DNA of 64,000 nt from Hemerocallis citrina. Taxonomy: Eukaryota; Streptophyta; Magnoliopsida; Asparagales; Asphodelaceae. The position numbers were made by a program, and so were the translations under genes. The DNA lies in the NCBI GenBank assembly GCA_017893485.1, contig CM030366.1, positions 204,717,826 through 204,781,825 on the forward strand. Direction: 5' to 3'. A model generated the notes under the pieces. The model ran no database searches. It worked only from the letters and a program-made list of their open reading frames with translations, and was not told where the DNA came from. Each line of letters starts with the position of its first letter. The stretch's first letter is position 1. Shown piece after piece: positions 53,234-64,000 of this stretch.

Positions 53234-56200
53234 CTAGATCTTCTTCATAGCTGCAACTGTGATGAGCTCGTAGGTGCAGGCTGAAACGATCAAGAAAGGC
53301 AAATATATTATGTGAATAACTGGGAATAATGAAACAAAGCATGAGATTGTAACAGATTCTAAATAAAAGAGAAAGAAAGACGACTAGTATTTTATTATAA
53401 AGCAGAGAAGTGGGGCATGTACATGATATTCAGTAAAGGCTTTGTACATGAATGAAAATCTCTAGTTCTTTACTCTAAAAGTATTTTATAGAACAATAAA
53501 CAAAATACCAACACTCACACAAAACAAGAAAAACAATCCAGAAGAAGTGCAAAACAAAGTTGACAAAGAATGTAGGTAAAATAGTTATCCTAGTTACATT
53601 TGCTGCATTGCCAATTTGCCATGTCAGTGGAATTATTAAACAGATAGTAAAAATCAATTTTGAAGATATGTTTATTATAGAAACAAAGATGAGGAAGGAA
53701 ACTAACATTATTCAGTCATCTTTTAAATAATAAAAAACACATTCAACAATACAAAAGGATCTCAAGGCCAAAATAGTTGAAAACAGTACACATTATGTTC
53801 TTTGTTTAGGGGCATATGCACGTCTGTGTTCATTTATCCACCTATTCCTATACAAATATAGATCGATAGCCAAGATCTGTGTGCCAGTTAAGGGGTTTAG
53901 GATTGTAGTCAAAGAAGCAGGAGTATGCCTGACTGTACATAGCAACTAAAAGAGATATGCTAGAGATTAACTGAATGATGGTCATGGCCCCTAACAGAGC
54001 CAAATAGAGGAGAAGAATTCATGTAGTCGATCTAAAGGCTAAGAAATAAAGGGATAGCTGTTGTTTTAAAGGCCATTGTCATTTTTGATAGAATTTTGTC
54101 CGGAACCATGAAACATGAGAGGACTTGGGCCTATCCATTCTTGTTTTGTAGAAGAGTACACTAAGATGCAATCCACACACAAAAAAACAATATATATCCC
54201 ATGGAATGCGTTGTCCATAAAATCCATAACACTATTCTTTCACATCAAGCAAGGATATTAGGAATGCAACAAAGTTAAAGCTTGCATGAAAGATAAAACA
54301 AAATATAAGCTAACTTTAGCAACGTACCCGATGGCTACAAGAGTTGTAAGGGCACCACCAATTTTGGACACTCTCTTCACAGTATTCTTGTATGATTTAA
54401 ACTTCTTCAATGCCGAATCTTCTTCCAAAAGCTGTAGGCAAAGAAATATAATCAATGATGGAAGTATAATACGAATTGCAGTATGTATGGCTCAATATGA
54501 ACTTCAATAACCATTACGAGAAATAAGACATGAGAATCATGAATTCAAGAAATTTCCTGCCATAACAATCACATGTTGTTGGCGACTTTTACTATAAATG
54601 CATGTGACGTGGGTTGTTGAATACATAACTAGCAGCCTCTGTAAAACCTCATTCTCGTGTTCAGCACAAGTTTACCATTTAGATAAAAAGAGCGGCAAAA
54701 AAACTCTGAAGTCTCAGAAACTCAGCGTTGAAATGTTGGAAATCTTAACATAAAAAGTACTTGACAGCCAAAAAATTTGATAAATTGCCCTTATCTTCTG
54801 GTTCAGAAATCCTAACATGTTACAGAATACTAACCCCCCCCCACAAAATCCAACCACAAAAAGACACCTTATTTCCCTGTGTGTGAGACTGAGGCTGAGG
54901 CTTTTGTTTATTCTTTCAGTAAAGAGCTGGGAAAAGTGTTTTGACACTTTTTTTTTGAAGGGCCAAAGAGCCATATTTTCAAAAGCTAAAAGAATCAAGA
55001 ATATAGAGGGAATTACCAACTTCGCCAAGGTGCTTTGGCCCCAACACATATGTACTTAGTGAACCAAACTTCGAAAGACTTTTAAGTCTGAAAAGTTCTT
55101 TTTAGTCTATCCAAAAGCAATACCAGCAATATCAAACATAGTTTAATGCAAAAACTACAATGAAGGAGATTTTCGTTTTTGAATTATTTGTTTTATTATA
55201 TATTCTCAAAAAATAAAAGGGTGAGAACTCTAAAAAGACAAAAGAGAAATTTAGAAATACATCATAAAACCTGGATTATGAAAAAAGAGCAAATACCACA
55301 TTAACATAATCATGTCGATAAAGTAAAAATACATGACTAGAGAATGTTGAGAAGAAAAATGATCAACCATTAAATTCCAGCAGAGAGATGAAACTAAAGT
55401 CCATATATTGAATAAACCTTGCTTTATAGAAAAGGTCCGAGAAAGCACAAAGGCTAGTGAAAGGTGACAACTGCATTTTTTTTTAGTGTCCAGACCCCAT
55501 GAAAAAGTGTTCTAGTTAAACAAATAAACCGAACTGAAATGCAGCTTTTAGTTTAACTGCTAGAGAAGATGGGCAAACAACTATTTTAGAAATTTCAGTC
55601 AAGCACAAAGAGTAGCCTGTACTTCATCTTTTATCCTATCAAAGAGCACTATAAGTAAACGGACATTGGTCTAGAACATATGAAAATAATTGGGGCCATG
55701 TTGGGAATTGATATGTAACACCATCATGGTAATGCATCTTCTATCTTGATTGAAAATTTGAAATACAATCCTAAGTCCTAATTATTTATTATTCCAGCTA
55801 GAGCTGTTAACAAGATGGTGAAAACCTTGTATAGGCATTCAGGATATTTTTCTGATCAATGCTTCATATCATTCACCACCTTTTTAACAATCAGTCCAGT
55901 TGAAATTCCAATTAATGATTTTTTTATAATAAAAAATATACATACGAATTTTAAAAGATGAGTAAAGAAAACAATCTGAAATGACTCATTTGTAATCTAG
56001 ATAATTATTAATTTATTTTGCAGTGTAATAAAAAAATCATAATGAGAATAATCTGAGATGACTCATATGTAAACTAATTTGCAATCAAGAGATTATTTTA
56101 TTATTTCACAATTTATATATCTCTGTTGTAGACTTAATAATTTTTTGCAATATAATAAAGAAATGAAAAAGAAGAATCCAAGATGACTCATAAAAACAAA

Positions 56201-57456
56201 TTTGTAATCAAGAGAATAGTTTATTTAATTATTTACATATTTAACTGCTCTATGTCATATGTGTGTGTGTGTTTGTGAACCAAAAAGAGAAAATGGGAGG
56301 TACAAATGGTGAGCTAAAAACACAATATCCTCCCCCAAGAGTGGAGTGTGTATGTGTGTGAGCGTGAATGTGTGGTCAATCAAAAAAATGCCACAGGAGG
56401 AAGTTTCCTCCTATGGTGAGCTAAAAACACAATCGCTTACTCCAAATGCATGATTCATTTAGTCCAAAGCGTTCTACATGTTACTAGCATAAGATGATGA
56501 AAAATCAGGATGTTACCATAGACATGTTTTTGTCAGGCATCTAGTTGTCTAATTTGTTCTACTGCCAAAATCGCAACGACTTCATGCATGGAGAAACATG
56601 TGGAATCTTTGTCATTTTAATCACAAATCTTAAACAATACGGATCTTAATTCGACGTCGTGGACCAATAATTTGAGCTGTGAAGACTGTATTTTAATAGC
56701 ACAAAAGGAGGCAACCTCCTCCAATGGCGCACTAATATGTCTTATTTGAATTCAAGATCCACATCCTTCAAACTAATCTTAATGTCCTAAAACGTCCGGT
56801 GACAAAAAATTCACAAGGTTCAAAAATGATTTGCTCATGCATCTTGCATAATGACTTCTTGTTTATTTTATATAAATTATGTGAACAATATCAATGTTTG
56901 CATGCCATAATTAACTGCTTTTCCTCCTGTTCTAGAGACCTGAGTACCCCAAGGCATCTCTCTCACTTCACAATGTATATAATTAAAAAACCACAAGTTT
57001 GGATATAATCTACATCACGAAAACTACTTTAAAACAAATTTTCATAAGATCCAACAAGCTAATCCGATTTAACAGCTACAATAGATTAGGGAGCATAAAC
57101 CCTAACTTAACAAAGCAAATGGAAAAGGGGGGGAAAAAGAACCGACCGCCTTTTCTCGAGCACCGAGATCGATGTGGTACGCGCGGCGAGGAACATGGAA
57201 TTCGCTCTGCAACGCGACAGACATTAGATCGGGATCGAGATTCAGAAAAATAGCAATCGATCAGTTAAACGGAATCCTGGAAAAGATTCGGCGGATGACG
57301 TACCTGTGGTGCCGAGGATGGGCGAGTGTAGAGAAAATATTGGATTTTGAGTGCGTCATCGCCATTCCGCCTCCTGTCTTGTGAGCTTGATCGGCAAACA
57401 AAGAGAAGATTGGTGAAGATGGAGAAAGTGGAAAGGGGAAAGCGAGTTGGTGACAC
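53234..57456 (-). CDS. SDH7: Succinate dehydrogenase subunit 7-like protein (mitochondrial complex II), four exons
   Basis: Exons (minus): 57304-57456, 57147-57206, 54328-54431, 53234-53280, all GT-AG. Exon 1 gives an Arg/Ser-rich, mitochondrial-presequence-like start (LLFVCRSSSQDRRR). Exon 2 ends IDLGAREKA and exon 3 continues LLEEDSALKKFKSYKNTVKR and VSKIGGALTTLVAI. This R-E-K-A-L-L-x-E-D-x-A-L-K-x-F-K-S core matches my recollection of plant SDH7, a small plant-specific subunit of complex II. Exon 4 starts CC; with one C the frame reads GCTYELITVAAMKKI then stop, giving 120 residues, close to the family. As written it runs in another frame to 53136. Start choice (ATG 57456) is the first in the frame that fits exon 2. 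A database search would settle the family. Confidence 0.65.
55955..56240. repeat. About three imperfect 90-110 bp AT-rich repeats in intron 2 of the SDH7-like gene
   Basis: Each copy contains GATGACTCAT, TTTGTAATCAAGAGA-like and TTTTGCAATATAATAAA words. Non-coding. Confidence 0.55.
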
Positions 57457-57589
57457 GCTTGAGCGAAGAGGATGGGCCGAGAAAGGTTTATTTACGGCCC
57501 ACAGCGTTGATTTTTTTTATTTTATTTATTTATTGTATGGCATTTTTGAAAACTATTTGCATAAAAAAGACAGTTGTCAAATTATTTGT

Positions 57590-57915
57590 GCTTAGAGACT
57601 CAACAACTAGACTTGCCGTTCCCAACGGCGAGCTTAGTTATTTCGTGCTTATCATTGGGGACACGGCGAGTGTCGTTACCAATGCAAATTTAGTTCAAAA
57701 TTTTCAAAGAAAACTCGTCGTTTCCAACAGCGAGAATATTTATTCTATAGTCGATGTTAGGAACGGCGTGTTTTGTTCAAAAATATTTTGTACCTAGTTT
57801 TTTTTCCCGAAAATTTACTAAGTCATGTAGAGAGTTTCACTTTCTGTGAAGTTTCATATATTATCGTCATTCTCAACATCGAGTCTAGTATAAAAAACCT
57901 CGCATTGGAAACGAC
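57590..57915. mobile_element. Palindrome-studded DNA element, interrupted by copia 3
   Basis: Contains about six imperfect palindromes with arms like TTGCCGTT / AACGGCGA (near 57612, 57660, 57716, 57752, 57868 and 57897) spaced 35-110 bp apart. Design is like the MULE and foldback element but with a different core. Copia 3 inserted at 57915, and the right half lies outside the window. Class is inferred from the design only. Confidence 0.45.
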
Positions 57916-58452
57916 TGTTGGAATTTTATATACACTTATGAACATCCATAAAACATTAATAACAACCTTAAACAAGTTTATATGAATCTAGATCTTAATC
58001 ATGTTGCAAAAGTGCTTTAATATAAAATGCTAAACATGAAACTATAGATATTTGCTAAATCAAAAGAAGAAGAACATTAAAAGCATAAGCACTAACCTGA
58101 AGCTATTGATGGAGATTGCGGAGAGGGTTTGAATCTTCCTATATGATACGCACTTCTATGATAGATCGTCTTTCTCTATTTTTCTGTTGATGGGATGACA
58201 GATGGAATAAGAATTAAATGCGTATATATAGGGGACCATAACCCTAATTGATAATTATTGATTTCCAATTTTGCCCATCACAAAATAAGAAATTTACTTT
58301 ACGGTCTCTACACGTGTTATATCACACTTTAAATTATATGCTTTTAACCCATTACTTAATCTTGATTAGATCACTTTAATTTGGGTTAGACTTTAGAATA
58401 GCAATTATACATTTAGTTACATATGTGAGCCCACATAGATTATTTTTCAACA
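57916..58452 (-). repeat. 3' LTR of copia element 3
   Basis: 537 bp, near-identical to 63460-63995 (few substitutions and small indels). Contains GCGTATATATAGGGG as a likely TATA region. Confidence 0.92.
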
Positions 58453-58862
58453 ATCTCTCACTTGGGCCACATATGTTACTCCTTATAAATGTACATACTT
58501 TATGAGCTCAAAATTTTTGCTATTATAACCAAAAGCATAGCCAAACAATCTCGTCCATTAATCATGTAAATATAGGATCAAAGCAATTTTCGTTACATTT
58601 ATCGTAACTAAATTCATCAATGGTCACATATATCAACATAATCAAATGACATAGATCAAGTGTGAATGTGTAGGATAGATATTTCATGTAATGTGATCTA
58701 TACACATACCTATTTCCAACTGGTCATCTTTAAAACTTAAGTGAGGTCGGAACCAAACATGACAAATGAGTGAGGAAACTGAATTCTTTATTTCTGATCA
58801 GAAAATAACCAAATGTATAAATATCTCACACAAACATAATGCAAATGAAATACAAACTCCCA

Positions 58863-60686
58863 CTAAATCATGATATCCTCAAATAATACAACACCCATAT
58901 GAGCAGTATGCTCATAAAAGACCTTGGGTGGTAATCCCTTTGTGAGCGGATCCGCTATTATGGAGTTTGTCCCAATGTGCTCTATGGATATCTGTCCACT
59001 TTGCACTCTTTCTTTCACAACTAAGAACTTTATGTCAATATGTTTCGACTTTTTCGAACTCCTGTTGTTGTTGGAATACATCACTGCTGACTTATTGTCA
59101 CAAAATAACTTAAGTGGTCTTTCTATATTCTCCAAAATGCACAGTCGAGTGACAAAATTCTGCAGCCATATTCTATGATTCTATGCCTCATAGCATGCTA
59201 CATACTTTGCTGCCATAGTGGAAGAAGCTATAAGTGTCTGTTTGGTACTTTTCCAGGATATAGCTCCTCCAGTTAACAGGTAAATATAGCCTGATGTAGA
59301 CTTTTGCTATATTGGCACCCTAGTGAAATCAAAATCAGAATACCTTACGACCTCCAAATGATCTGATTTCCTATATGTGAGCATGTAGTCTTTTGTTCTC
59401 TGAAGATACCTCATGACCCTCTTAGATGCTATCCAATGGTCCATACCAGGTTTTCTTAAATACATGCCCAACATCTCAACAATGTACGCAATATCCGGAC
59501 ACGTACATACTTGAGCACACATTAGACTCCCAATAGCTGATGTATAGGGGATCTTTTGTATTTCCTGAATTTCAAGATAACTTTTAGGACATTAATTGAG
59601 ACTAAATTTGTCTCCTTTAGCAACAGGGTATCCCGTGGTCTACAATCTTGCATGCCAAACCTTTTGAGTATTTTATCGATGTATCCCTTTTGTGATAATC
59701 TTAGAATACCTCGAGAACGATCTCGGTGTATCTGAATTCCTAATACAAAAGAGGCATCCCCAAGATCCTTCATCTCAAAATGCTTGGACTAGAGACCTTT
59801 CAGTTTCATGCAATAAATCTATATCATTAGTGGCAAGCAATATGTCATCGACATATTGAACTAGGAATATATGCTTACTCCCACTGAACTTGTGATACAC
59901 ACAATCATCTCAAAACCAAATGAGATAATTACTTGATGAAATTTGTGGTACCATTGATGAGGAGCTTGCTTGAGTCCATAGATGAATTTTGTCAATTTGC
60001 AAACCATATTCTTAAGCTAGAATATAATAAACTGGTTTGAATACTTATTTCTTCATTTAAAATCATTGGTCATTTCATAAATATCTGATTAATACTACCC
60101 CTATTTGATTCGAGAAAATATGACCAGAATGCTATATTTAACTCTAGACTGGAACTAAACTTTGGAACAGAGAATGCAACACTATAAGAACATATTCTGG
60201 ATTGTGGAGACCATGACTGAGCTTTCTCGAAGTAAATAACAAATGTTTTCATAACACCTAACATTAAGAATTTTGGCACATAATCTTTTAGTTTTGATCT
60301 GTTTTTTCCTTTATGCAGTCTACATAGACATTAAAGTTTGTGAAGTCCTGGGATTCCAAAATGTCATCAGACACAAGACGCTCAACTCTACCTTTTGAGA
60401 TATGACCTAAGCACTTATGCCATAATGATGCCGAATTTTCTTTATTTAATTTATGTTTAGTACCACGTAACTCTACATGCAAGGTTTCATTATAGGATGC
60501 AATTGTTTCAAACAAATAAAGGTTGTCATAAGCATTCAAATAACCAGTTCCAACAACATTCGAATTTAAAGACAAACTAAACTGATTGTTTCCAAATGAA
60601 CAATAATAACCAAATTTGTCCAACAAAAAAACATAAATTAAATTTCGTCTAAAAGACGGAATAACAAAAGTGTCTTTCAAATTCAA
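58863..60686 (-). pseudogene. Copia 3 pol remnants (GAG-pre-integrase, RT, RNase H)
   Basis: 60288-60686 reads RRNLIYVFLLDKFGYYC and LWHKCLGHISKGRVERLV, the GAG-pre-integrase segment, then stops; the integrase core is deleted. Near 59.85 kb the RT catalytic box is present as QYVDDILLATNDIDLL. 59522-59773 continues MKDLGDASFVLGIQIHRDRS. 59307-59522 gives RT/RNase H linker (MRYLQRTKDYMLTYRKSDHL). 58863-59135 is RNase H (LFCDNKSAVMYSNN, HIDIKFLVVKERV, DPLTKGLP). Frameshifts separate the parts. Confidence 0.88.
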
Positions 60687-60737
60687 ATAAGAAATCAGTT
60701 CCTAATAACAACCCAAAATGCCAAACTGCATCCACTT

Positions 60738-61781
60738 CTACCGATTATCGCCCACGAAGATGTGTCTTTCACCATTATTTGGCTTCCGGCAGCTCAGGCA
60801 ACCCTGCATAAAAATACTTATGTGAGTAGTAGTACCAGAATCTATCCACCAAGTGTTTCTAGGTACTGAAGATAAATTAACTTCAAAACAGACTAAAGTA
60901 AGAAACATACCTTTCTTTGCACGCCATGCATGATATTTAATACATTTCTTCTTCATATGTCCAGACTTGTTACAAAAGAAACAACTCTCTGTATCCTTAT
61001 GTTGTTTCTTTTGAGCTGGATCCTTAGCTTTTTCATCCTCAGATTTCCTCTTCTTGCCCTTATCCTTAGAGGCTTTGGCTAAATGAGCACTTTCAGTCTT
61101 ATCTTGTTTTAACCTTTCTTCTTCTTGCATACAGTGAGAAATGAGCTCATTTAGAGTCCATTTTTTCTTTTGACAGTTGTAACTGATCTTGAATTGATTA
61201 AACTGTGCAGGAAGTGATACCAAAACCATAAGCACAAGCAAGTCCTCAGGAAATTCAAGCTTGAGTGTCTTAAGTCTTGAAACAACATGATACATTTCCA
61301 TAATGTACTCCCTTACATTTCCTCAATCCTTATACTTCATAGACATCAAAGAAGTTAGAAGTGTAGTCATTTCAACCTTATCGTTTTTAGCAAAACGTTT
61401 CTTAATTTGATCGAGGAAATCTTTGGTCTTAGTAATTCCATCGGATTCTGTGCCCCTAAAGGCTTCTGGAATGCTGTGTTTCATAATCATTAGACTCATG
61501 CGATTTGAACGATCCCATATCTCAAATACCCTTTTATCATCAGGAGTGCTTTCTGCAATGAAATATGGAGGTTGTTCTTCCCTTAATGCATGGTCTAATT
61601 CCATACAGCCAAGAGTTATCAGTAGGGTCCCTTTCCATTCCTTAAAATCTATCCCATTAAGAATGGAAATAGAATTGATGTTAGCATTTATTGAGGCAGC
61701 AGAAGATACATTATCTGAATATAGAACAAAAAATAAACAAAATAAGCTCACATGAGAATCCATATAAAACAATAAATTCAA
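60738..61781 (-). pseudogene. Copia 3 gag and start of protease
   Basis: One frame interrupted by a single TGA (about 61320-61322) between SLMSMKYKD and GNVREYIMEM. Upstream part: NGIDFKEWKGTLLITLGCME and KTKDFLDQIKKRFAKND, the UBN2-type copia gag domain. Downstream: LNELISHCMQEEERLKQ, a Lys-rich linker, CCHC knuckle CFFCNKSGHMKKKC, then protease motif WWIDSGTTTHIS. One nonsense change apart, gag is intact. Confidence 0.9.
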
Positions 61782-63459
61782 ATAATGGTTAATCCCATCT
61801 CAAGATACCGGACACAACGTTAATATCAAGTCTTTGGATAGTAACATTAACTGTAAGTGGTACTTTTGTTGTAGTAATCAAATATTGACAATAAATCCTG
61901 TCAAATAATAAGTCATTCTTTGGACTGACTTATTATTCACATGGAATACCTTATAATTGTCACATATTTATTACCACAGATGTGTATGAAATTCGACCAA
62001 ATATCAACTTACCTTTGGGTCAGTTAATAAATGCATGAATTACAAACACACAACGATTTTGATATTTTAAATAAATTAATCTACACAAAAGAGATCACTT
62101 TGGCAACATTTTGTTTCAATTAAACTATTCAAAATATTAGACATTCATAAGAAAAAAACCAAAACCAAAACCAAAATTTGAATTTAATTGTTTCCCAAAA
62201 AAATTTCTTAACCTTAACTTTACAATTTTACATTATTTTAGATAGATAATATCAATTTAAAGTGATGACAAAACTACAACAGAAAATGTGATGTATATTT
62301 ATCTGACATAATAACAAAACCATAACTGAACCATATCTATCTACTGTTTTGATAATATCAAAATGATAGAATTGAACAGAATATTATCAGAAATTCTAAT
62401 ATCCCAGATTCGAAATCCAAAATATCCCAAATTTATTAACAAAATAGTATATTAACAAAATGTCTATAAACACAAAAGAAAAGCCAGACCCGGGGCCTAC
62501 TGCACACGTGGCAACATTTCTCCATATACCTCACAATGGGCGGGCTCCACCTCAAACACCCCCACGTTATAAGACAACATGTGCTAGGCCTTCGCCCAAC
62601 CCACGTGTATCACACTGCACAACTTGGAACGGGCAGGCCACTCAATTGCAAACTAAACCCAGGCCCAGTGCGAAACTAAAGCGTCCTAATCACTTATTCA
62701 TCCTCAATTGATGATTTACCTTGCATGCTTTTTAAGTCTTGATGATTTACCTTGCCCAGTTGACTAAGGTTTGTTATTAATCCAGTTTTAACTGTCTCCT
62801 AGTTTAACTACTTTTCATGCTATTCTACAGATGAAACACGGTCTGTTAACAAGACCTTAACTGCCAAAAATTCAAAATCCAGAATGGAAGGGACAAGGCT
62901 ATGAAATGTGCATTAGGTTAAAAAAAATGCTCAATTAAACTTTGATGGTGACAATTAGATGAGAATGGATCTTGATACAATCACCCCTTAAAATTACCCT
63001 GGGGCAATCTGAACCCATATCTGAATAAATCCTTTTATGAATCTTTATAAATCTTTAACAAAACTCAAAACCATATTTTAAATCATTACAGGTCATACGG
63101 TTTTTTTTTATTTTTATTTTTTATTTTATTTTATTTTTAAAATCTGAAATATGATCTTAACATGGATCTGAAGCCATTGACGACCAAAATAAATCATATA
63201 GATTACTACACTATTCAATCCAGAAAATGCAACAGAACGATGGAAATTTAATGGCTCCAAAGGATTAACAAATCAATTAGCCTTTACTAATCCATGTTCA
63301 ATTAATTTAATTATTGAATCTGAATCTTTAGAAGACAAATACCGTAAAAGAAAAATCAAAAGAAACCCTAAATTTCTTAAACAAGAAACCCTAAATTTCT
63401 TTAAACAAGAAACGCTAAATTTCTTCAATTAATTCAGCAAAGATGGCTCTTGTACCAAT

Positions 63460-63995
63460 TGTTGAAATTTTATATACACTTATGAACATGCATAAAACAT
63501 TAATAATAACCTAAAACAAGTTTATATGAATCTAGATCTTAATCATGTTGCAAAAGTGCTTTAATATAAAATCCTAAATCATGAAACTATAGATCTCTGC
63601 TAAATCAAAAAGAAAAAGAACATTAAAAGCGGAAGCACTAACCTGAAGCCATTGATGGAGATTGCGGAGAGGGTTTGAATCTTCCTATATGATACACACT
63701 TCTATGTAAGATCGTCTTTCTCTTTTCTTCTGTTGATGGGATGACAGATGGAATAAGAAGATGCGTATATATAGGGGACTATAACCCTAATTGATAATTA
63801 TTGATTTTCAATTTTGCCCATCACAAAATAAGAAATTTACTTTACGGTCTCTACACGTGTTATATCACACTTTAAATTATATGCTTTTAACCCATTACTT
63901 AATCTTGATTAGATCACTTTAATTTGGGTTAGACTTTAGAATAGCAATTATACATTTAGTTACATATGTGAGCCCACATAGATTATTTTTCAACA
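63460..63995 (-). repeat. 5' LTR of copia element 3
   Basis: 536 bp, starts (minus) TGTTGAAAAATAATC. High similarity to the other LTR indicates recent insertion. Confidence 0.92.
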
Positions 63996-64000
63996 ACGAC

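Larger units (their letters stand above)
57916..63995 (-). mobile_element. Ty1/copia LTR retrotransposon 3, complete ends
   Basis: A 6.08 kb element on the minus strand with LTRs 63460-63995 (5') and 57916-58452 (3') and TSD ACGAC (57911-57915 and 63996-64000, the last bases of the window). LTRs are TGTTG...CAACA. The polypurine tract GGCCCAAGTGAGAGAT precedes the 3' LTR, a sequence common in plant copia. A degenerate primer site (TTGGTACAAGAGCC) follows the 5' LTR. Gag is nearly complete but integrase is mostly deleted and RT is broken, so it is defective. Leader DNA 61.8-63.46 kb has no coding. Confidence 0.93.

Noticed and set aside
57265..57456. ORF as a stand-alone 63 aa protein
   Set aside because: It is exon 1 of the SDH7-like gene; the last 12 residues read into the intron after the GT donor at 57303.

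Overview
This is a repeat-dense stretch of a plant nuclear genome, an angiosperm and probably a eudicot. The basis is Ty1/copia and Ty3/gypsy LTR elements primed from initiator tRNA-Met, PIF/Harbinger and Mutator-like (MULE) DNA transposons, Helitrons with CTAG ends, and two nuclear genes with GT-AG introns. The species cannot be fixed from the sequence. No tRNA, rRNA, CRISPR array or bacterial-type signal was seen.

Layout. 0.07-2.0 kb: two Harbinger-type MITEs and a tandem duplication. 2.36-7.41 kb: a decayed copia element with TSD AATCT. 7.8-9.7 kb: a Harbinger element with a transposase remnant. 10-16.7 kb: the 3' part of a Tat-like gypsy element (antisense ORF, two minisatellite families, polypurine tract, 3' LTR). 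16.7-18.7 kb: an inverted-duplicate fragment, a gypsy gag fragment and another LTR relic. 20.2-30.7 kb (minus): a host tRNA (guanine-N7) methyltransferase gene of eight coding exons. Its 7.5 kb third intron holds a second copia element (TSD CATAC), which itself contains a Helitron. 30.7-34.1 kb: nested palindrome-rich DNA elements. 34.2-42.9 kb: a head-to-tail array of Helitrons, three near-identical units of about 2.87 kb. 43.1-51.1 kb: a large MULE with TIRs of about 390 bp carrying two convergent genes, a plant-mobile-domain (PMD) protein and a MURA-like transposase. 51.5-53.0 kb: hAT-like and LINE fragments and the inverted duplicate. 53.2-57.5 kb (minus): a small gene resembling mitochondrial succinate dehydrogenase subunit 7. 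57.6-64.0 kb: a palindromic element into which a third copia element inserted (TSD ACGAC, whose second copy ends exactly at the window end).

Most notable. (1) The MULE carries 19 copies of an imperfect palindrome (arms ATGCCGTTATT / AATAACGGCAT) in both TIRs and in a 147-bp-period array between its two genes. At least four other elements here, with unrelated palindrome sequences, have the same palindrome-studded design. (2) In the Helitron array, the 3' CTAG of one element directly abuts the 5' TC of the next. (3) All four otherwise intact genes carry exactly one extra base in a short homopolymer, which looks more like assembly error than decay.
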